Numbered from the stretch's first letter, positions 29,815 through 39,138 are shown. The stretch: DNA of 64,000 nt from Granulosicoccus sp. (GCA_023301795.1 JALZVU010000042.1:1-64000); one strand, 5' to 3'. Notes: a model not told the origin generated them from the letters alone. Program-made: numbers and translations.

Positions 29815-30870
29815 TTAGTTGCGGCTACGCCGTGAGCGACGGCTACCTTTCCCGGTTGCTGAGCCACCAGCGATACTCAGATCGCCGGCCATTTGGGCGC
29901 GTGCACCTTGCGAAAGCTCTCCCAGAGTCTCGGCGATAGTGTCGCTACTGGGCGAGGGGTCGCCAGCTTGCCATTCATCCATGGCCTGGCGCATGGCTGC
30001 GACATGAGCAGCTGTTGTCCCACAGCATCCACCGATAATTTTTGCACCCGCATTGGCGCATAAGTGGACATAGTTTGCCATCAGCTCTGGGGTACCGCTG
30101 TAGACAATCTTGCCGTCCACGTAATCGGGAATACCGCAATTCGCCTTGGCGACCAGCACCGGCTGAACACCGGAGACACTAGCTGCTGCGTTGAAATTGC
30201 AAATGGCCGCAACCACCTCGGACGCGCCAGTGCCACAGTTAGTGCCGACAGCGGCAACCGGGGTGGCGAGACTGGCACTGATGCTCAGAGTCTGGGCGGG
30301 AGTCATGCCCATCATGGTACGGCCGTTTGTATCGATACTCACTGTGTACACAATAGGCAGGCCAGTCTGGGCAGCCCCATTGACTGCTGCAGTGACCTCT
30401 TCAGCGGACGATATGGTTTCAATCCAGAGCACATCTGCGCCGCCGGCGGCGAGGGCACGTGCTTGCTCGGCAAAGGCTTCCTGAGCTTGAGCGATACTAA
30501 CTGAGCCATTGGGTTCGAGGATCTCACCGGTGGGTCCCATTGAGCCCGCAACCAACACTTGCTTGTCGGATTTGTCCGCTTCGGTCCGGGCGAGACGAGC
30601 TGCAGCGGTGTTAAGTTCCGCCACCCTGTCTTGTGCACCGTGCAGTGCGAGACGGTAGTGGGTGCCTCCAAAACTGTTTGTCAAAATAATGTCAGAGCCA
30701 GCCTCGACAAATGAGCGATGAAGAGTCCCTATACGCTCAGGATGGTCAATATTCCAGAGTTCGGGCGCGTCGCCTGTCTGTAAACCGACAGCAAACAGGT
30801 TAGTTCCTGTGGCGCCATCAGCGAGCAGCAGGCCTCTTTGGTCAAGCAGGTTCTGGAGTATGTTTGTCAT
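29815..30870 (-). CDS. bmt: Betaine-homocysteine S-methyltransferase
   Basis: The ATG at 30870 (MTNILQ) is taken as the start; the longer frame adds 33 unconserved residues. The 351-residue protein has the homocysteine S-methyltransferase barrel: LLADGATGTNLF at the N-terminus, TNSFGGTHYRL, and the zinc ligands NCG (residue ~230s) and GGCCGTT near the C-terminus. It would move a methyl group from betaine to homocysteine, giving dimethylglycine and methionine, in the cytoplasm. The GbdR-like regulator and MttB-family gene within 4 kb support a betaine role. S-methylmethionine as donor is an alternative. Confidence 0.75.
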   Translation of the reverse strand: MTNILQNLLDQRGLLLADGATGTNLFAVGLQTGDAPELWNIDHPERIGTLHRSFVEAGSDIILTNSFGGTHYRLALHGAQDRVAELNTAAARLARTEADKSDKQVLVAGSMGPTGEILEPNGSVSIAQAQEAFAEQARALAAGGADVLWIETISSAEEVTAAVNGAAQTGLPIVYTVSIDTNGRTMMGMTPAQTLSISASLATPVAAVGTNCGTGASEVVAAICNFNAAASVSGVQPVLVAKANCGIPDYVDGKIVYSGTPELMANYVHLCANAGAKIIGGCCGTTAAHVAAMRQAMDEWQAGDPSPSSDTIAETLGELSQGARAQMAGDLSIAGGSATGKGSRRSRRSRN

Positions 30871-31048
30871 GCGCGCAAGATTACCTGAATTGAGGGTGTG
30901 TTTTGTGAAATCATCCGACAAGCAGTTACGCTTTATGTGATCATCCACCGCACGGGTGGAAACGCCCATGTGTAGTCTGTTCTGGCATCATATGCCCAGC
31001 GATGCATCGTTCAGGCAACCGGGTTAGCAAGGTCAGAAAACATACAAC

Positions 31049-31615
31049 ATGATCCTAGGATTGGGCAAACCGCCAGCACCTAATACAATCGACACCGTAC
31101 CAGTCCCGGGCTCCGTAGGTTGCATGGGACTTGTAGCGTGTCCGGGTGTGCGTATCGACAAGCCGCGCACTGGCAGTAAAAAAATGCTGGACGCAGATCT
31201 CCAAGAAATTGTTGATTGGGGCGCCAATGGTGTGTTGTGCCTGGTTGAACCTCACGAGCTCATCATGAACAAGGTAGAGGGCCTGCCCACGGCTGCGCAA
31301 GCTGCTGGCATGTGGTGGAAGCACCTGCCCATTGTGGATATGGACATCCCCGATCAGGAGTTTGAAAATATCTGGGCCATTGAAGGCGAGCGTATCCGTC
31401 ACGCCCTGCGTATCGGTGAACGCGTAATCATTCATTGCTACGCGGGGCTTGGGCGAACCGGCATGATTGCAGCACGCATTCTGGTGGAGTTCGGTCTGGA
31501 GCCAGAGCAGGCCATTCGTCGTGTTCGGCGCGATAATCGTCGACGTATCCAGACTCGTGCCCAGGCCAATTTTGTTCGCAGTTGCTATTCCCTGGTAGGC
31601 ACTGAGTACAATTAG
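31049..31615 (+). CDS. Dual-specificity/tyrosine phosphatase family protein
   Basis: The 188-residue cytoplasmic protein has the Cys-phosphatase loop HCYAGLGRTG with nucleophile Cys130 and Arg136 (CX5R). A likely general-acid Asp lies in the VDMDIPD segment at 97-103. The N-terminus is Gly/Pro-rich. The substrate (protein phosphotyrosine, phosphoinositide or nucleotide) cannot be judged. It stands between the divergent bmt gene and the MttB-family gene; no close functional link is visible. Confidence 0.8.
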   Translation: MILGLGKPPAPNTIDTVPVPGSVGCMGLVACPGVRIDKPRTGSKKMLDADLQEIVDWGANGVLCLVEPHELIMNKVEGLPTAAQAAGMWWKHLPIVDMDIPDQEFENIWAIEGERIRHALRIGERVIIHCYAGLGRTGMIAARILVEFGLEPEQAIRRVRRDNRRRIQTRAQANFVRSCYSLVGTEYN

Positions 31616-31752
31616 GCGACCTACAGGTGTTTTCAGCCTCGATTTATGAGCTGAAGGTCGTCTGGTGTTATGCCGAAGTCGTTCACTGGAATACGCCTCC
31701 ACTAGATTCAGGTCCACAATTGCGCGATAACAGCAAGTAGAGCGATAAGCGC

Positions 31753-33318
31753 ATGAGCACAACAGGTACAACCCGCCGAAGACGAGGAGGCAGCAGTGGT
31801 CGCGATGCCAAGCGCGCAAGAGCTGCAGCTGGTAGCGCCTCGCAGGCCTATATCAAGCGCAACATACCGTTTTTCGAAATTCTCAATGACGAAGGGCTGA
31901 GCCTGATCGAGGAAAATGCCGATACTATTCTCGAGCAGATAGGTATCGATTTTCGTGATGATGCAGAAGCTCTGCAAATGTGGCGCGATGCCGGTGCAGA
32001 TATTGACGGCGAGCGAGTGCGGTTTCCGCGAGGAATGTGTCGAAAACTCGTGATGGACAGCGCACCTGCGATGTTCACTCAACATGCGCGTAATTCGGCG
32101 CGATCAGTTGTTATCGGTGGCAATAACACGGTCATGGTGCCAGCTTATGGCCCTCCTTTCGTGCACGATCTGGACAAGGGACGCCGGTACGCTACCATTG
32201 AGGATTTTCAGAATTTCGTAAAACTGGCCTATTCCAGTAAGTCGTTGCATCACTCTGGTGGCACCGTGTGTGAGCCGGTGGATCTGCCTGTGAACAAGCG
32301 TCACTTTGACATGGTGTATTCACACATGAAGTATTCGGACAAGCCTTTTATGGGGTCCGTCACTGCACCTGAGCGCGCTCAGGATACGGTGGATATGGCG
32401 AAAATTCTTTTTGGCGATGATTTTATCGATCCGGCAACCGGTGTCGAAAAAACCGTGGTGATCAACCTCATCAACGCTAACTCGCCGATGACGTTTGACG
32501 ACACAATGCTTGGGGCAGCCAAAGTTTATGCACGTGCTAATCAGGCGTGTATTATTTCGCCGTTCATTCTGGCAGGTGCAATGTCCCCGGTCACCGTTGC
32601 CGGAACAGCCGCACAAATTCTGGCTGAAGCGCTTGCAGGTATGGCTTTTGTGCAACTTGTCCGGCCGGGTGCTCCCGTGGTTTTCGGCACTTTTGCCAGC
32701 TCTATATCGATGCAATCCGGTGCGCCGACGTTTGGCTCTCCCGAACCTACCCAAGTGATGTACATCGCCGCCTCTCTGGCGCGTCGGCTTGGAGTGCCTT
32801 TCCGAAGTGGTGGGGGTTTATGTGCGTCTAAATTACCTGATGCCCAGGCAGCCTATGAGGCTGCTAACACCTTGCACTCGGCCGCCATGGCAGGCGTTAA
32901 CTTCATGCTGCACACCGCAGGCTGGCTTGAAGGTGGGTTGGCAATGGGGTATGAGAAGTTCATGATGGATGCCGATCAGGCCAGTATGCTGGCAGTGCTG
33001 CTGCGCGGCGTTGATCTGAGCGAAAACGGGCAGGCGCTGGATGCCTTGCGTGAGGTGGGTCCGGGTAATCATTTCCTTGGCTGTGCTCACACTCAGGCCA
33101 ATTTTGAGAGTGCCTTCTGGCGCTCGGAAATGTCTGACAATAATAGCTTCGAGCAATGGGAATCTGAAGGCTCACTGGATGCAGCGCAACGTGCAAACGG
33201 GCGCTGGAAAGCCGCATTGGCCGAGTATTCAGAGCCTCCAATTGATGTTGCAGTTGACGAGGCGTTACTCGATTTTATCAAGGTGAGAAAGGACTCGTTT
33301 CCTGACGCTAACTACTAG
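31753..33318 (+). CDS. Trimethylamine methyltransferase (MttB) family protein, non-pyrrolysine
   Basis: The 521-residue protein begins with an Arg-rich tail (TTRRRRGGSSGRDAKRAR), then the MttB-family barrel. Characteristic segments are ADTILEQIGIDFRDDAEAL, HHSGGTVCEPVDLP and GVPFRSGGGLCASKLPDAQA. The frame has no in-frame TAG, so it is not a pyrrolysine enzyme. Non-pyrrolysine members demethylate quaternary amines such as glycine betaine or carnitine and pass the methyl to a corrinoid protein. A corrinoid protein and its partners are at 52722-58877. A GbdR-like regulator follows 194 bases later. The exact substrate is not predictable. Confidence 0.85.
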   Translation: MSTTGTTRRRRGGSSGRDAKRARAAAGSASQAYIKRNIPFFEILNDEGLSLIEENADTILEQIGIDFRDDAEALQMWRDAGADIDGERVRFPRGMCRKLVMDSAPAMFTQHARNSARSVVIGGNNTVMVPAYGPPFVHDLDKGRRYATIEDFQNFVKLAYSSKSLHHSGGTVCEPVDLPVNKRHFDMVYSHMKYSDKPFMGSVTAPERAQDTVDMAKILFGDDFIDPATGVEKTVVINLINANSPMTFDDTMLGAAKVYARANQACIISPFILAGAMSPVTVAGTAAQILAEALAGMAFVQLVRPGAPVVFGTFASSISMQSGAPTFGSPEPTQVMYIAASLARRLGVPFRSGGGLCASKLPDAQAAYEAANTLHSAAMAGVNFMLHTAGWLEGGLAMGYEKFMMDADQASMLAVLLRGVDLSENGQALDALREVGPGNHFLGCAHTQANFESAFWRSEMSDNNSFEQWESEGSLDAAQRANGRWKAALAEYSEPPIDVAVDEALLDFIKVRKDSFPDANY

Positions 33319-33512
33319 TTAAGGCGGTTTGCAGAAAATTTAGGGAACATTGTGTCTATGAAAAAGCTCTAAAGTCTCATGAGTAACCCGTGTTAGTGGT
33401 AGCTACACTGTAACGAGAGGCGTGCATCACGTAAGATTGCAGGTGTGGGTACTTGCCCCGACACGATTATGAGTTAAATCATGGAGTACCCAATGAGCAT
33501 TGCAGCAGTCCG

Positions 33513-34532
33513 ATGATCGGCTCGCGTGACACCACTGCGCGCATCGGATTCTATCTGATGCCTCAGTTCACTATGATTGCCTTCAGCAGCGCCATTGAGG
33601 TGCTGCGGATGGCCAATCAACTAAGCGGGCAAACGCTCTACCGTTGGACGCTTTGTTCCACCGATGGTAAGCCGGTATCGTGCAGCAACGGCATCGTTCT
33701 GAATGTCGATCATGCCGCCCAGACTCGCGAACGCTACGATGCTGTGTTTATCTGTGGCGGTAAGAATATTCATAAAGTGCATGATGAACCAGGCTTGCAG
33801 TGGCTACGACAGCTGGATAAACAAGGTACCGTACTGGGAGGTATCTGTACTGGCACCTACTTGCTGGCGCGCAGTGAATTACTCAACGACTACCGTTGCA
33901 CCATCCATTGGGAGAACCTTGCGGCGGCTCGTGAAGAGTTTCCACATCTGGTTATCTCTCCTGAGCTTTACGAAATTGACCGTAATCGATATACGTGTGC
34001 AGGCGGCACGGCCCCGTTGGACATGATGCTTACGGAGATCCGCAATCGGCACGGCAGCGAGCTTGCAACCGGGATCTCCGAGCAATTCATGTGTGAAAGG
34101 ATTCGCGACAAGAATGATCGGCAACGGGTACCACTGACTCAGCGCATAGGGGCAAGCCAGCCCAGATTAGCTGAGGCGGTCTCACTGATGGAGGCCAATA
34201 TCGAGGAGCCAATGACGCTGGACGAGTTATCGCATCATGTGGGTTTATCGCGTCGGCAGCTTGAGCGGTTGTTTCAACGCTACCTGCACTGTGTGCCAAC
34301 ACGCTATTACTTGGAGCTACGTCTGGAAAGAGCACGGCAGCTGTTGTTGCAAAGCAGTATGCCTATTGTAGATATCGCTCTTGCTTGTGGGTTTATCTCT
34401 GCGCCGCATTTTTCCAAATGCTATCGCGACACATTTTCACTGCCACCGCGCGATGAGCGACGTCGTGCAGCAGGATTGCTGAACGAGGACACGGTTAAAC
34501 CGAAGCCCTCCAAGCGCGTTAAATTTCAGTGA
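33513..34532 (+). CDS. GlxA/GbdR-like AraC-family regulator with DJ-1/PfpI domain
   Basis: The start is uncertain: the longer frame begins at a TTG (33453), and the ATG at 33513 (MIGSRD) is preferred although it lacks a clear ribosome binding site. Residues ~8-170 form a DJ-1/PfpI-type domain with GGICTGTYLLAR. The C-terminal AraC domain has two helix-turn-helices, DELSHHVGLSRRQLERLF and DIALACGFISAPHFSKCYRD. Sequence and context resemble GbdR, the activator of betaine catabolism in Pseudomonas. It likely controls the MttB-family gene upstream and perhaps bmt or the distant corrinoid operon. It is convergent with the DUF5658 gene. Confidence 0.8.
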   Translation: MIGSRDTTARIGFYLMPQFTMIAFSSAIEVLRMANQLSGQTLYRWTLCSTDGKPVSCSNGIVLNVDHAAQTRERYDAVFICGGKNIHKVHDEPGLQWLRQLDKQGTVLGGICTGTYLLARSELLNDYRCTIHWENLAAAREEFPHLVISPELYEIDRNRYTCAGGTAPLDMMLTEIRNRHGSELATGISEQFMCERIRDKNDRQRVPLTQRIGASQPRLAEAVSLMEANIEEPMTLDELSHHVGLSRRQLERLFQRYLHCVPTRYYLELRLERARQLLLQSSMPIVDIALACGFISAPHFSKCYRDTFSLPPRDERRRAAGLLNEDTVKPKPSKRVKFQ

Positions 34533-34539
34533 AGTCGCT

Positions 34540-34995
34540 CTACAGCGAACTGAGCCACAAAAGATAGAAGTGGTAAAACATTAACGCGATATAAACACCC
34601 ACTAATGCGGCAAGTATGGACCGGGCCCGATAACGCCCGAATAACAGTATATTGCCGGTTGCTACTAGTGCAATGGCTGGTAAGCCAGTAAGTAGCATCT
34701 TGAACCCTGCGAACAACCATATACTTTGTTGAAGCAGCATGTCCATGAACGGATTGGCTTCGCTGCCGCCTCGCGAGATGATGGCGAGTGTGAAGATACA
34801 ATCCAGAACTGACAGAATCATCAACGCCACCGCTAACGTCACCACACCACTGTCGAAGTGATCAAGTACAGGGTAACGCCTGTCTTGGGTACGCCGGCCG
34901 TGCATGCGTCTGGGTGCAATTGCACAGTTTTTAAGTGTGCTAAACGTGTAGGTGCGGCGATTTATTCCAGATCGCCGTTCTGCTTGTGTATCCAT
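34540..34995 (-). CDS. DUF5658-family membrane protein
   Basis: The 151-residue protein has a strongly basic N-terminus (several Arg pairs up to residue ~41) followed by about three transmembrane helices. The motif SVLDCIFTL, then GGSEANPFMD, is characteristic of DUF5658. Function is unknown. It ends eight bases from the convergent GbdR-like gene and is downstream of the TIR/STAND cassette by 90 bases on the same strand. It is probably not part of that cassette, because it is also a stand-alone gene type. Confidence 0.65.
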   Translation of the reverse strand: MDTQAERRSGINRRTYTFSTLKNCAIAPRRMHGRRTQDRRYPVLDHFDSGVVTLAVALMILSVLDCIFTLAIISRGGSEANPFMDMLLQQSIWLFAGFKMLLTGLPAIALVATGNILLFGRYRARSILAALVGVYIALMFYHFYLLWLSSL

Positions 34996-35085
34996 GGCTG
35001 TAGGGTATCTCAGCTTCCAGTGACGATGACATGACGCACTACTGAAAATGCATCAAAAAAGTGGATGGTGATCTCAGCGCAGCTG

Positions 35086-35484
35086 TTACTTGTTCACAAG
35101 TTCGTACAGCCTGTTAAAGGGATCCTTTGCAACGGCATAGCTGTCTGATTCGTCCTCGGTATTTTTAACGATATAATCGCCAGCTTGATAGCTTGTCTGG
35201 CCTTCCTGCGTTTTCACGCTCCCGGCCGTAAGGGCCTGTTTCGCTTTTACTGTCGCGTGTTTGAGATAGCGTCCGGGTGACACTCGGGTATAAGTTTTTT
35301 GGAAACTCAAGTTCGTTACTGTATAGCAGTCATCATCACTATTGACGAGCCAGTCACCCGCGCGGCATTGCTGTTCACCACCCCACTTGTGAAAAGTAAA
35401 TCCTGAGGTGTCCAGATCAAGCTGTACGGCAGTGATGATCTGGTTCTGTTTTTTCTTGTACAAAGAGTAATGGTCTTTATCCAT
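35086..35484 (-). CDS. PGDYG-like protein with internal duplication
   Basis: The start is the ATG at 35484 (MDKDHY), with an AGGTGG directly before it; the longer frame would overlap the ATPase gene. The 132-residue protein holds two similar units of ~55 residues. Each centres on an A-G-D-aromatic-hydrophobic-V motif (AGDWLV and AGDYIV), followed by an acidic loop, a Y-x-V strand and a closing segment (KTYTRV, RLYELV). It resembles the PGDYG domain family, whose function is not established. It is the last gene of the cassette, 28 bases after the nSTAND1-type ATPase. No catalytic residues are evident, so a ligand- or partner-binding role is possible. Confidence 0.6.
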   Translation of the reverse strand: MDKDHYSLYKKKQNQIITAVQLDLDTSGFTFHKWGGEQQCRAGDWLVNSDDDCYTVTNLSFQKTYTRVSPGRYLKHATVKAKQALTAGSVKTQEGQTSYQAGDYIVKNTEDESDSYAVAKDPFNRLYELVNK

Positions 35485-35512
35485 CCCACCTACTTTAGCA
35501 TGCTGCTTTAAG

Positions 35513-37558
35513 CTAAAGCGTGACCGTTGATCCGTCCTCTTGCAGTGTTCCAACCGCGTGTAAAGTTGCCTCAGGCACCAGTCTGGTCACCCAGATCTGA
35601 TTCGCATAGCCTTCCAGAATACGGCTCTCTCCCGGAAGCACTACAGTGGGCTGGGTTTCATAGCCCTTACTATCTACTTTAAATAACAGCAGTCTGGATT
35701 CTGTGCTGTTGGTGAACTCACCGGCGGTTGGCTGATCACTTTGTATAATCTGATTATCGCGCAGTAAATCCAGTGTGACGTTCAGGATAGTGCGGCTCTC
35801 ACTGTTCATCGTCAGCTTGTCATCATTTAACTTGTTACTGGTTTGGCGTTCTCTGGCAACTGTCAGTGCCGCTAGAACAGTGTCTTGGAGCTGTGCTTGT
35901 GTTTGTTTGTTTTCCTTTACAGACAAGTACGACAATACGCTGGTAACAATCAACCCACCTGCAATTAACCACGAAACCTGCTTTTGTTTACGCGCAGTTT
36001 GCATTTGCGCCTGGATGGTTTTTCGTTGCTCTAACGCTATCGCTCTGGATTGTTCCAGCTCACGGTCTTTATCTGCACGATGAATAGCTTCTGCCGCCTC
36101 TGCGTCAGACGCCGCACGACTGTCATCTAGAAATTGCATAGCCTGCTTGTATCCTGGCCTGATACGCGATGCCCATTGCTCGCTGGGATCATTGTGCATG
36201 CGCCATTCCAACGCCAGTTGTAAATCCGGATCGCGCCACAGTCCAGCTTGAGAGTTTGCATGCAGCACAGCTGTGGTGGTAAGACGCTGGAATGTGTGGG
36301 TGGATTCAGCTTCTTCTGATGCCCAGATAATCAACCGCTTCCACATGCGCATAAGGCTCTCATGTGAAATGTCGATGATAGAGTCAGGCATTAACGCTTG
36401 TGTATGAGGAGGCATTAAAAATGAGCGCGTAGGTGTGCGGAATCTATCAATAACGGCCGTTAGCTCATCAATGTCAGCACCGGTTAAATTACACAATGTG
36501 GCGACGCTGGTGGGGCGACGTACACCTCTGGGATCTGTTGCTTTGTTGGTTAGCGCTTTAAATAATTTCTCAGCGATCAGTTGCTCTCGCGGGCTCGTCA
36601 GTTCCCCAAAAGCTTTTTCTGCGTGTATATTCAGTGCGCTCTTCATGCTGCCTATCGCGCTGTAGTGAGCCAGAGTTAGTTGTTCATCTGGTTGCCCAAG
36701 CTCTATCCAACGCTTCCATATTCGGTTCAAGGCATGCTGCAATATTGATAGCTGATCTGGGTCATCTCCTAGATCGTTGACTAGCCTGGTGAGTAGTACA
36801 GGGTCAATCTTCCCACCGCCAACGCCCACCGGTCCGGAGATTGCCAGGCGGCGTTCATTCCGGCTCATTCGCGGTACCAGATACTGACTCTCGTTAATAG
36901 CCTCGGCCAATCCATCAAAACGCGTACAATCACCGAGAAAATCGACACGCATAGTCAGGACGATATATATCGGATGTTGAGATTGTTCATGGGCCGCCAA
37001 AAGCAGTTTAATGAATTTTGCAGCTTCGCCGTGTTCCTCGTCTGATGCCTCAACACCTGTGGCATCGTGAGGTGCGTAACGAAATAGCTCTTCAAACTGA
37101 TCAACGACAACCAGTAGATTGACATCGGGTTTTTGTCGTGATTGCTCGAATACATCGCCGATGCCCTGTTGGCTCATGTGAAGGTTGGAGTCAACGATAT
37201 CAACAAGATTCATCGTGCCGCTGTCAAAGTTATCGAATAACACGCCGTCAGCTGCCAATGCGTTTGCCAGTGAGCGTATGGGTGAGCCAGCAGGGCGGCA
37301 ATGAGCAATTCTCCATGCACTGCCCACGCCTGTCATGGCACCACCACGCAGTGCATTCAGCAATCCGCAGTTCACTAGAGATGATTTTCCACTACCCGAA
37401 GAACCGATGACCGCCAGAAAACGCGTACGATTTAGGTTGTCTATCAGTGTGTCGGTTTGCTTTTCCCGACCAAAAAACAGGTGCTCCTCGCCTTGCTGAA
37501 AAGGGCGCAGCCCCGGAAAAGGGTTGATTTGCTCAACGCTCAGGGTGCTGATGTTCAT
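35513..37558 (-). CDS. nSTAND1-type P-loop ATPase with transmembrane anchor
   Basis: The 681-residue protein opens with the nSTAND1 lead-in NPFPGLRPFQQGEEHLFFGR. It has Walker A GSSGSGKSS (52-60) and Walker B LLVVVDQFEELF (148-159), then the family's DISHESLMRMW near 397-407. A charged coiled-coil-like stretch (~480-525) leads to one transmembrane helix (~528-547). The last ~130 residues are soluble. Most relatives carry WD40 or TPR repeats there; none are seen. STAND ATPases act as signal-gated switches that oligomerise. The start overlaps the TIR gene's stop (ATGA), so the two are coupled. It would sit in the inner membrane and could relay a periplasmic or membrane signal to the TIR protein. 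Confidence 0.85.
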   Translation of the reverse strand: MNISTLSVEQINPFPGLRPFQQGEEHLFFGREKQTDTLIDNLNRTRFLAVIGSSGSGKSSLVNCGLLNALRGGAMTGVGSAWRIAHCRPAGSPIRSLANALAADGVLFDNFDSGTMNLVDIVDSNLHMSQQGIGDVFEQSRQKPDVNLLVVVDQFEELFRYAPHDATGVEASDEEHGEAAKFIKLLLAAHEQSQHPIYIVLTMRVDFLGDCTRFDGLAEAINESQYLVPRMSRNERRLAISGPVGVGGGKIDPVLLTRLVNDLGDDPDQLSILQHALNRIWKRWIELGQPDEQLTLAHYSAIGSMKSALNIHAEKAFGELTSPREQLIAEKLFKALTNKATDPRGVRRPTSVATLCNLTGADIDELTAVIDRFRTPTRSFLMPPHTQALMPDSIIDISHESLMRMWKRLIIWASEEAESTHTFQRLTTTAVLHANSQAGLWRDPDLQLALEWRMHNDPSEQWASRIRPGYKQAMQFLDDSRAASDAEAAEAIHRADKDRELEQSRAIALEQRKTIQAQMQTARKQKQVSWLIAGGLIVTSVLSYLSVKENKQTQAQLQDTVLAALTVARERQTSNKLNDDKLTMNSESRTILNVTLDLLRDNQIIQSDQPTAGEFTNSTESRLLLFKVDSKGYETQPTVVLPGESRILEGYANQIWVTRLVPEATLHAVGTLQEDGSTVTL

Positions 37559-39069
37559 GATGCGTCTGCTGTTGACAAAGCATTTGAAAAAATCGAATGC
37601 AGCATGTCTTGGGCAATACCTTCAATGCCATCAATCACGCCAGTTTCATCCATGTCCACCATATCTTCTTTGTCACAGGAGGTAGGGGAGGCCAGGTAGG
37701 TGAGAACCGTTGGACTCTGTTTACCGTCCAGATAAGCTGGCAGCTTTCTCATTTCTGTGTCAATCGAGCGCTTCCATGCCTCTTCACCTTCACCGTAATA
37801 GATCATGATGGTATGGCTGCTTGTCAATAGCTGCTGATTGATGGAACGCACCTGTGCAGCATCGCCTTTAAATGCAGGCATGGATACGTCGATGCCTTGT
37901 TCGCGTAGAAATTTTCTCAGTGGCACTGTGGCTTTTCTATCTTGCTCTGTGCAGATGAGATACAGCGTGTTTGCCTGCTTATCTTCTTCGGTGGTCTTAT
38001 CTGTGGCTTTCGCATCGCTCTCAGATGGCTGTTGCTGCGCCTGTTCAATGTTAATTAGTAATGAGTGCAGCGCTGTTTTAAGCATCTCCAGATTGCCGGT
38101 TAGAAGATCTGCTCCGTGTTGTGCTCGCGCGTCGTTGTGTAGTTCGTTTATAAGTTGCTGTTGCTTTGCATCATCGCTGCTGGTGCCTTCGGGCAACCAT
38201 ATCAGGCGAGAAAGATGGTTGTTCTGGCTGTGCTGTGCTGCAAGCTGATTCTGGATAGCAGCCGTTGAGCGGTCGTTGGGGCCATGTGGCACTGCGCCAT
38301 GCTGCTCACCGACTAGGTGAATGGAAACATCGCTGCGCTCGAGCAGGGCATTTACGGCGTCGATATATCCTGTTTCGTCATTAGGCAGTTGTCGATCAGG
38401 CAGTACTTGATAACCCAGGCATTTGAGCTGTGTTTCAACAGCCTCCCGACTTTCTTTAACATCAAAGGAGCACTCGGCAAGGTACACAGTAGGCTTATTG
38501 TCTGGCAAGGATGGTGCGTCGGCTGGAGAATCCAGTTGCTTTAATAGCTCTGCGACTTCAAATGCCAGTTTGTTTACCTTGCGATTGAAGTCCTGCCCAT
38601 ACTGTTGGCCATAGGCATCGTCAAGTTCCATCGGCACGCCATCTTCAAAAACGTAAAAATCGTAACCTAATAATCCCTGCATCACCGAAGGCAGTGTGCT
38701 TTGCGATTCCACGGGTGTTTTTACGATTTTGAATATTCGTGCTTTCTGATCTACGAACATCTGATCGGAGGTGCGTCTGCAGAATTCATTAACCTCTCGC
38801 GTACACCATTCAGAATTGAGATACCGTGGCGTCACTACAGAAATCAATATAGCTGTGCTGTCAAACTGGTTGACGATTTCCTCGGCGAAGCTGTCGTTTC
38901 CCTGCAGTTTATCGTCTCGCCAAATTCTGACCTTTTTGCCCAGCCGCATACTTAACAAGGTATGCAGGGCTTCGTGAAAGCGGCTTATCCAGCCTGACTT
39001 TTCTTCAGATAGCGGCTGATTGTCAATATGTGCGTAGCTGATAAAAAGATCGACATTGTACAACGACAT
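37555..39069 (-). CDS. Multi-TIR-domain protein, candidate NAD-cleaving effector
   Basis: The 504-residue protein starts with a clear TIR domain: FISYAH at 9-14, RIWRDDKLQGNDSF at 48-61 and SEWCTRE at 86-92, whose Glu92 corresponds to the catalytic Glu of NADase TIR domains. Residues ~193-340 form a second Rossmann-like TIR-related unit (VYLAECSFDVKESREAVETQ) and ~367-495 a third (LYLICTEQDRKATVPLRKFL). Neither shows the SxWCxxE motif. A Gln/acidic linker (343-365) joins units two and three. The start has AGGGAT eight bases upstream. It overlaps the ATPase start by four bases. TIR enzymes often cause abortive death or make signalling nucleotides; that role is inferred. Confidence 0.8.
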   Translation of the reverse strand: MSLYNVDLFISYAHIDNQPLSEEKSGWISRFHEALHTLLSMRLGKKVRIWRDDKLQGNDSFAEEIVNQFDSTAILISVVTPRYLNSEWCTREVNEFCRRTSDQMFVDQKARIFKIVKTPVESQSTLPSVMQGLLGYDFYVFEDGVPMELDDAYGQQYGQDFNRKVNKLAFEVAELLKQLDSPADAPSLPDNKPTVYLAECSFDVKESREAVETQLKCLGYQVLPDRQLPNDETGYIDAVNALLERSDVSIHLVGEQHGAVPHGPNDRSTAAIQNQLAAQHSQNNHLSRLIWLPEGTSSDDAKQQQLINELHNDARAQHGADLLTGNLEMLKTALHSLLINIEQAQQQPSESDAKATDKTTEEDKQANTLYLICTEQDRKATVPLRKFLREQGIDVSMPAFKGDAAQVRSINQQLLTSSHTIMIYYGEGEEAWKRSIDTEMRKLPAYLDGKQSPTVLTYLASPTSCDKEDMVDMDETGVIDGIEGIAQDMLHSIFSNALSTADAS

Positions 39070-39138
39070 CGGAGTAATCCCTGTTGCAACTTAAAGTGTA
39101 AAGTCTGTTCTATATCGCACTGTGCCAAGACGGTGCTA

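Noticed and set aside
30064..30504. 146-codon antisense frame within bmt
   Set aside because: It mirrors a strongly conserved coding frame on the other strand and has no independent support; the same holds for other long antisense frames, for example at 2651-3046, 25057-25470 and 32320-32754.
31753..33318. Pyrrolysine-containing MttB
   Set aside because: The frame runs 521 codons without an in-frame TAG, and no pyl genes are in the window.
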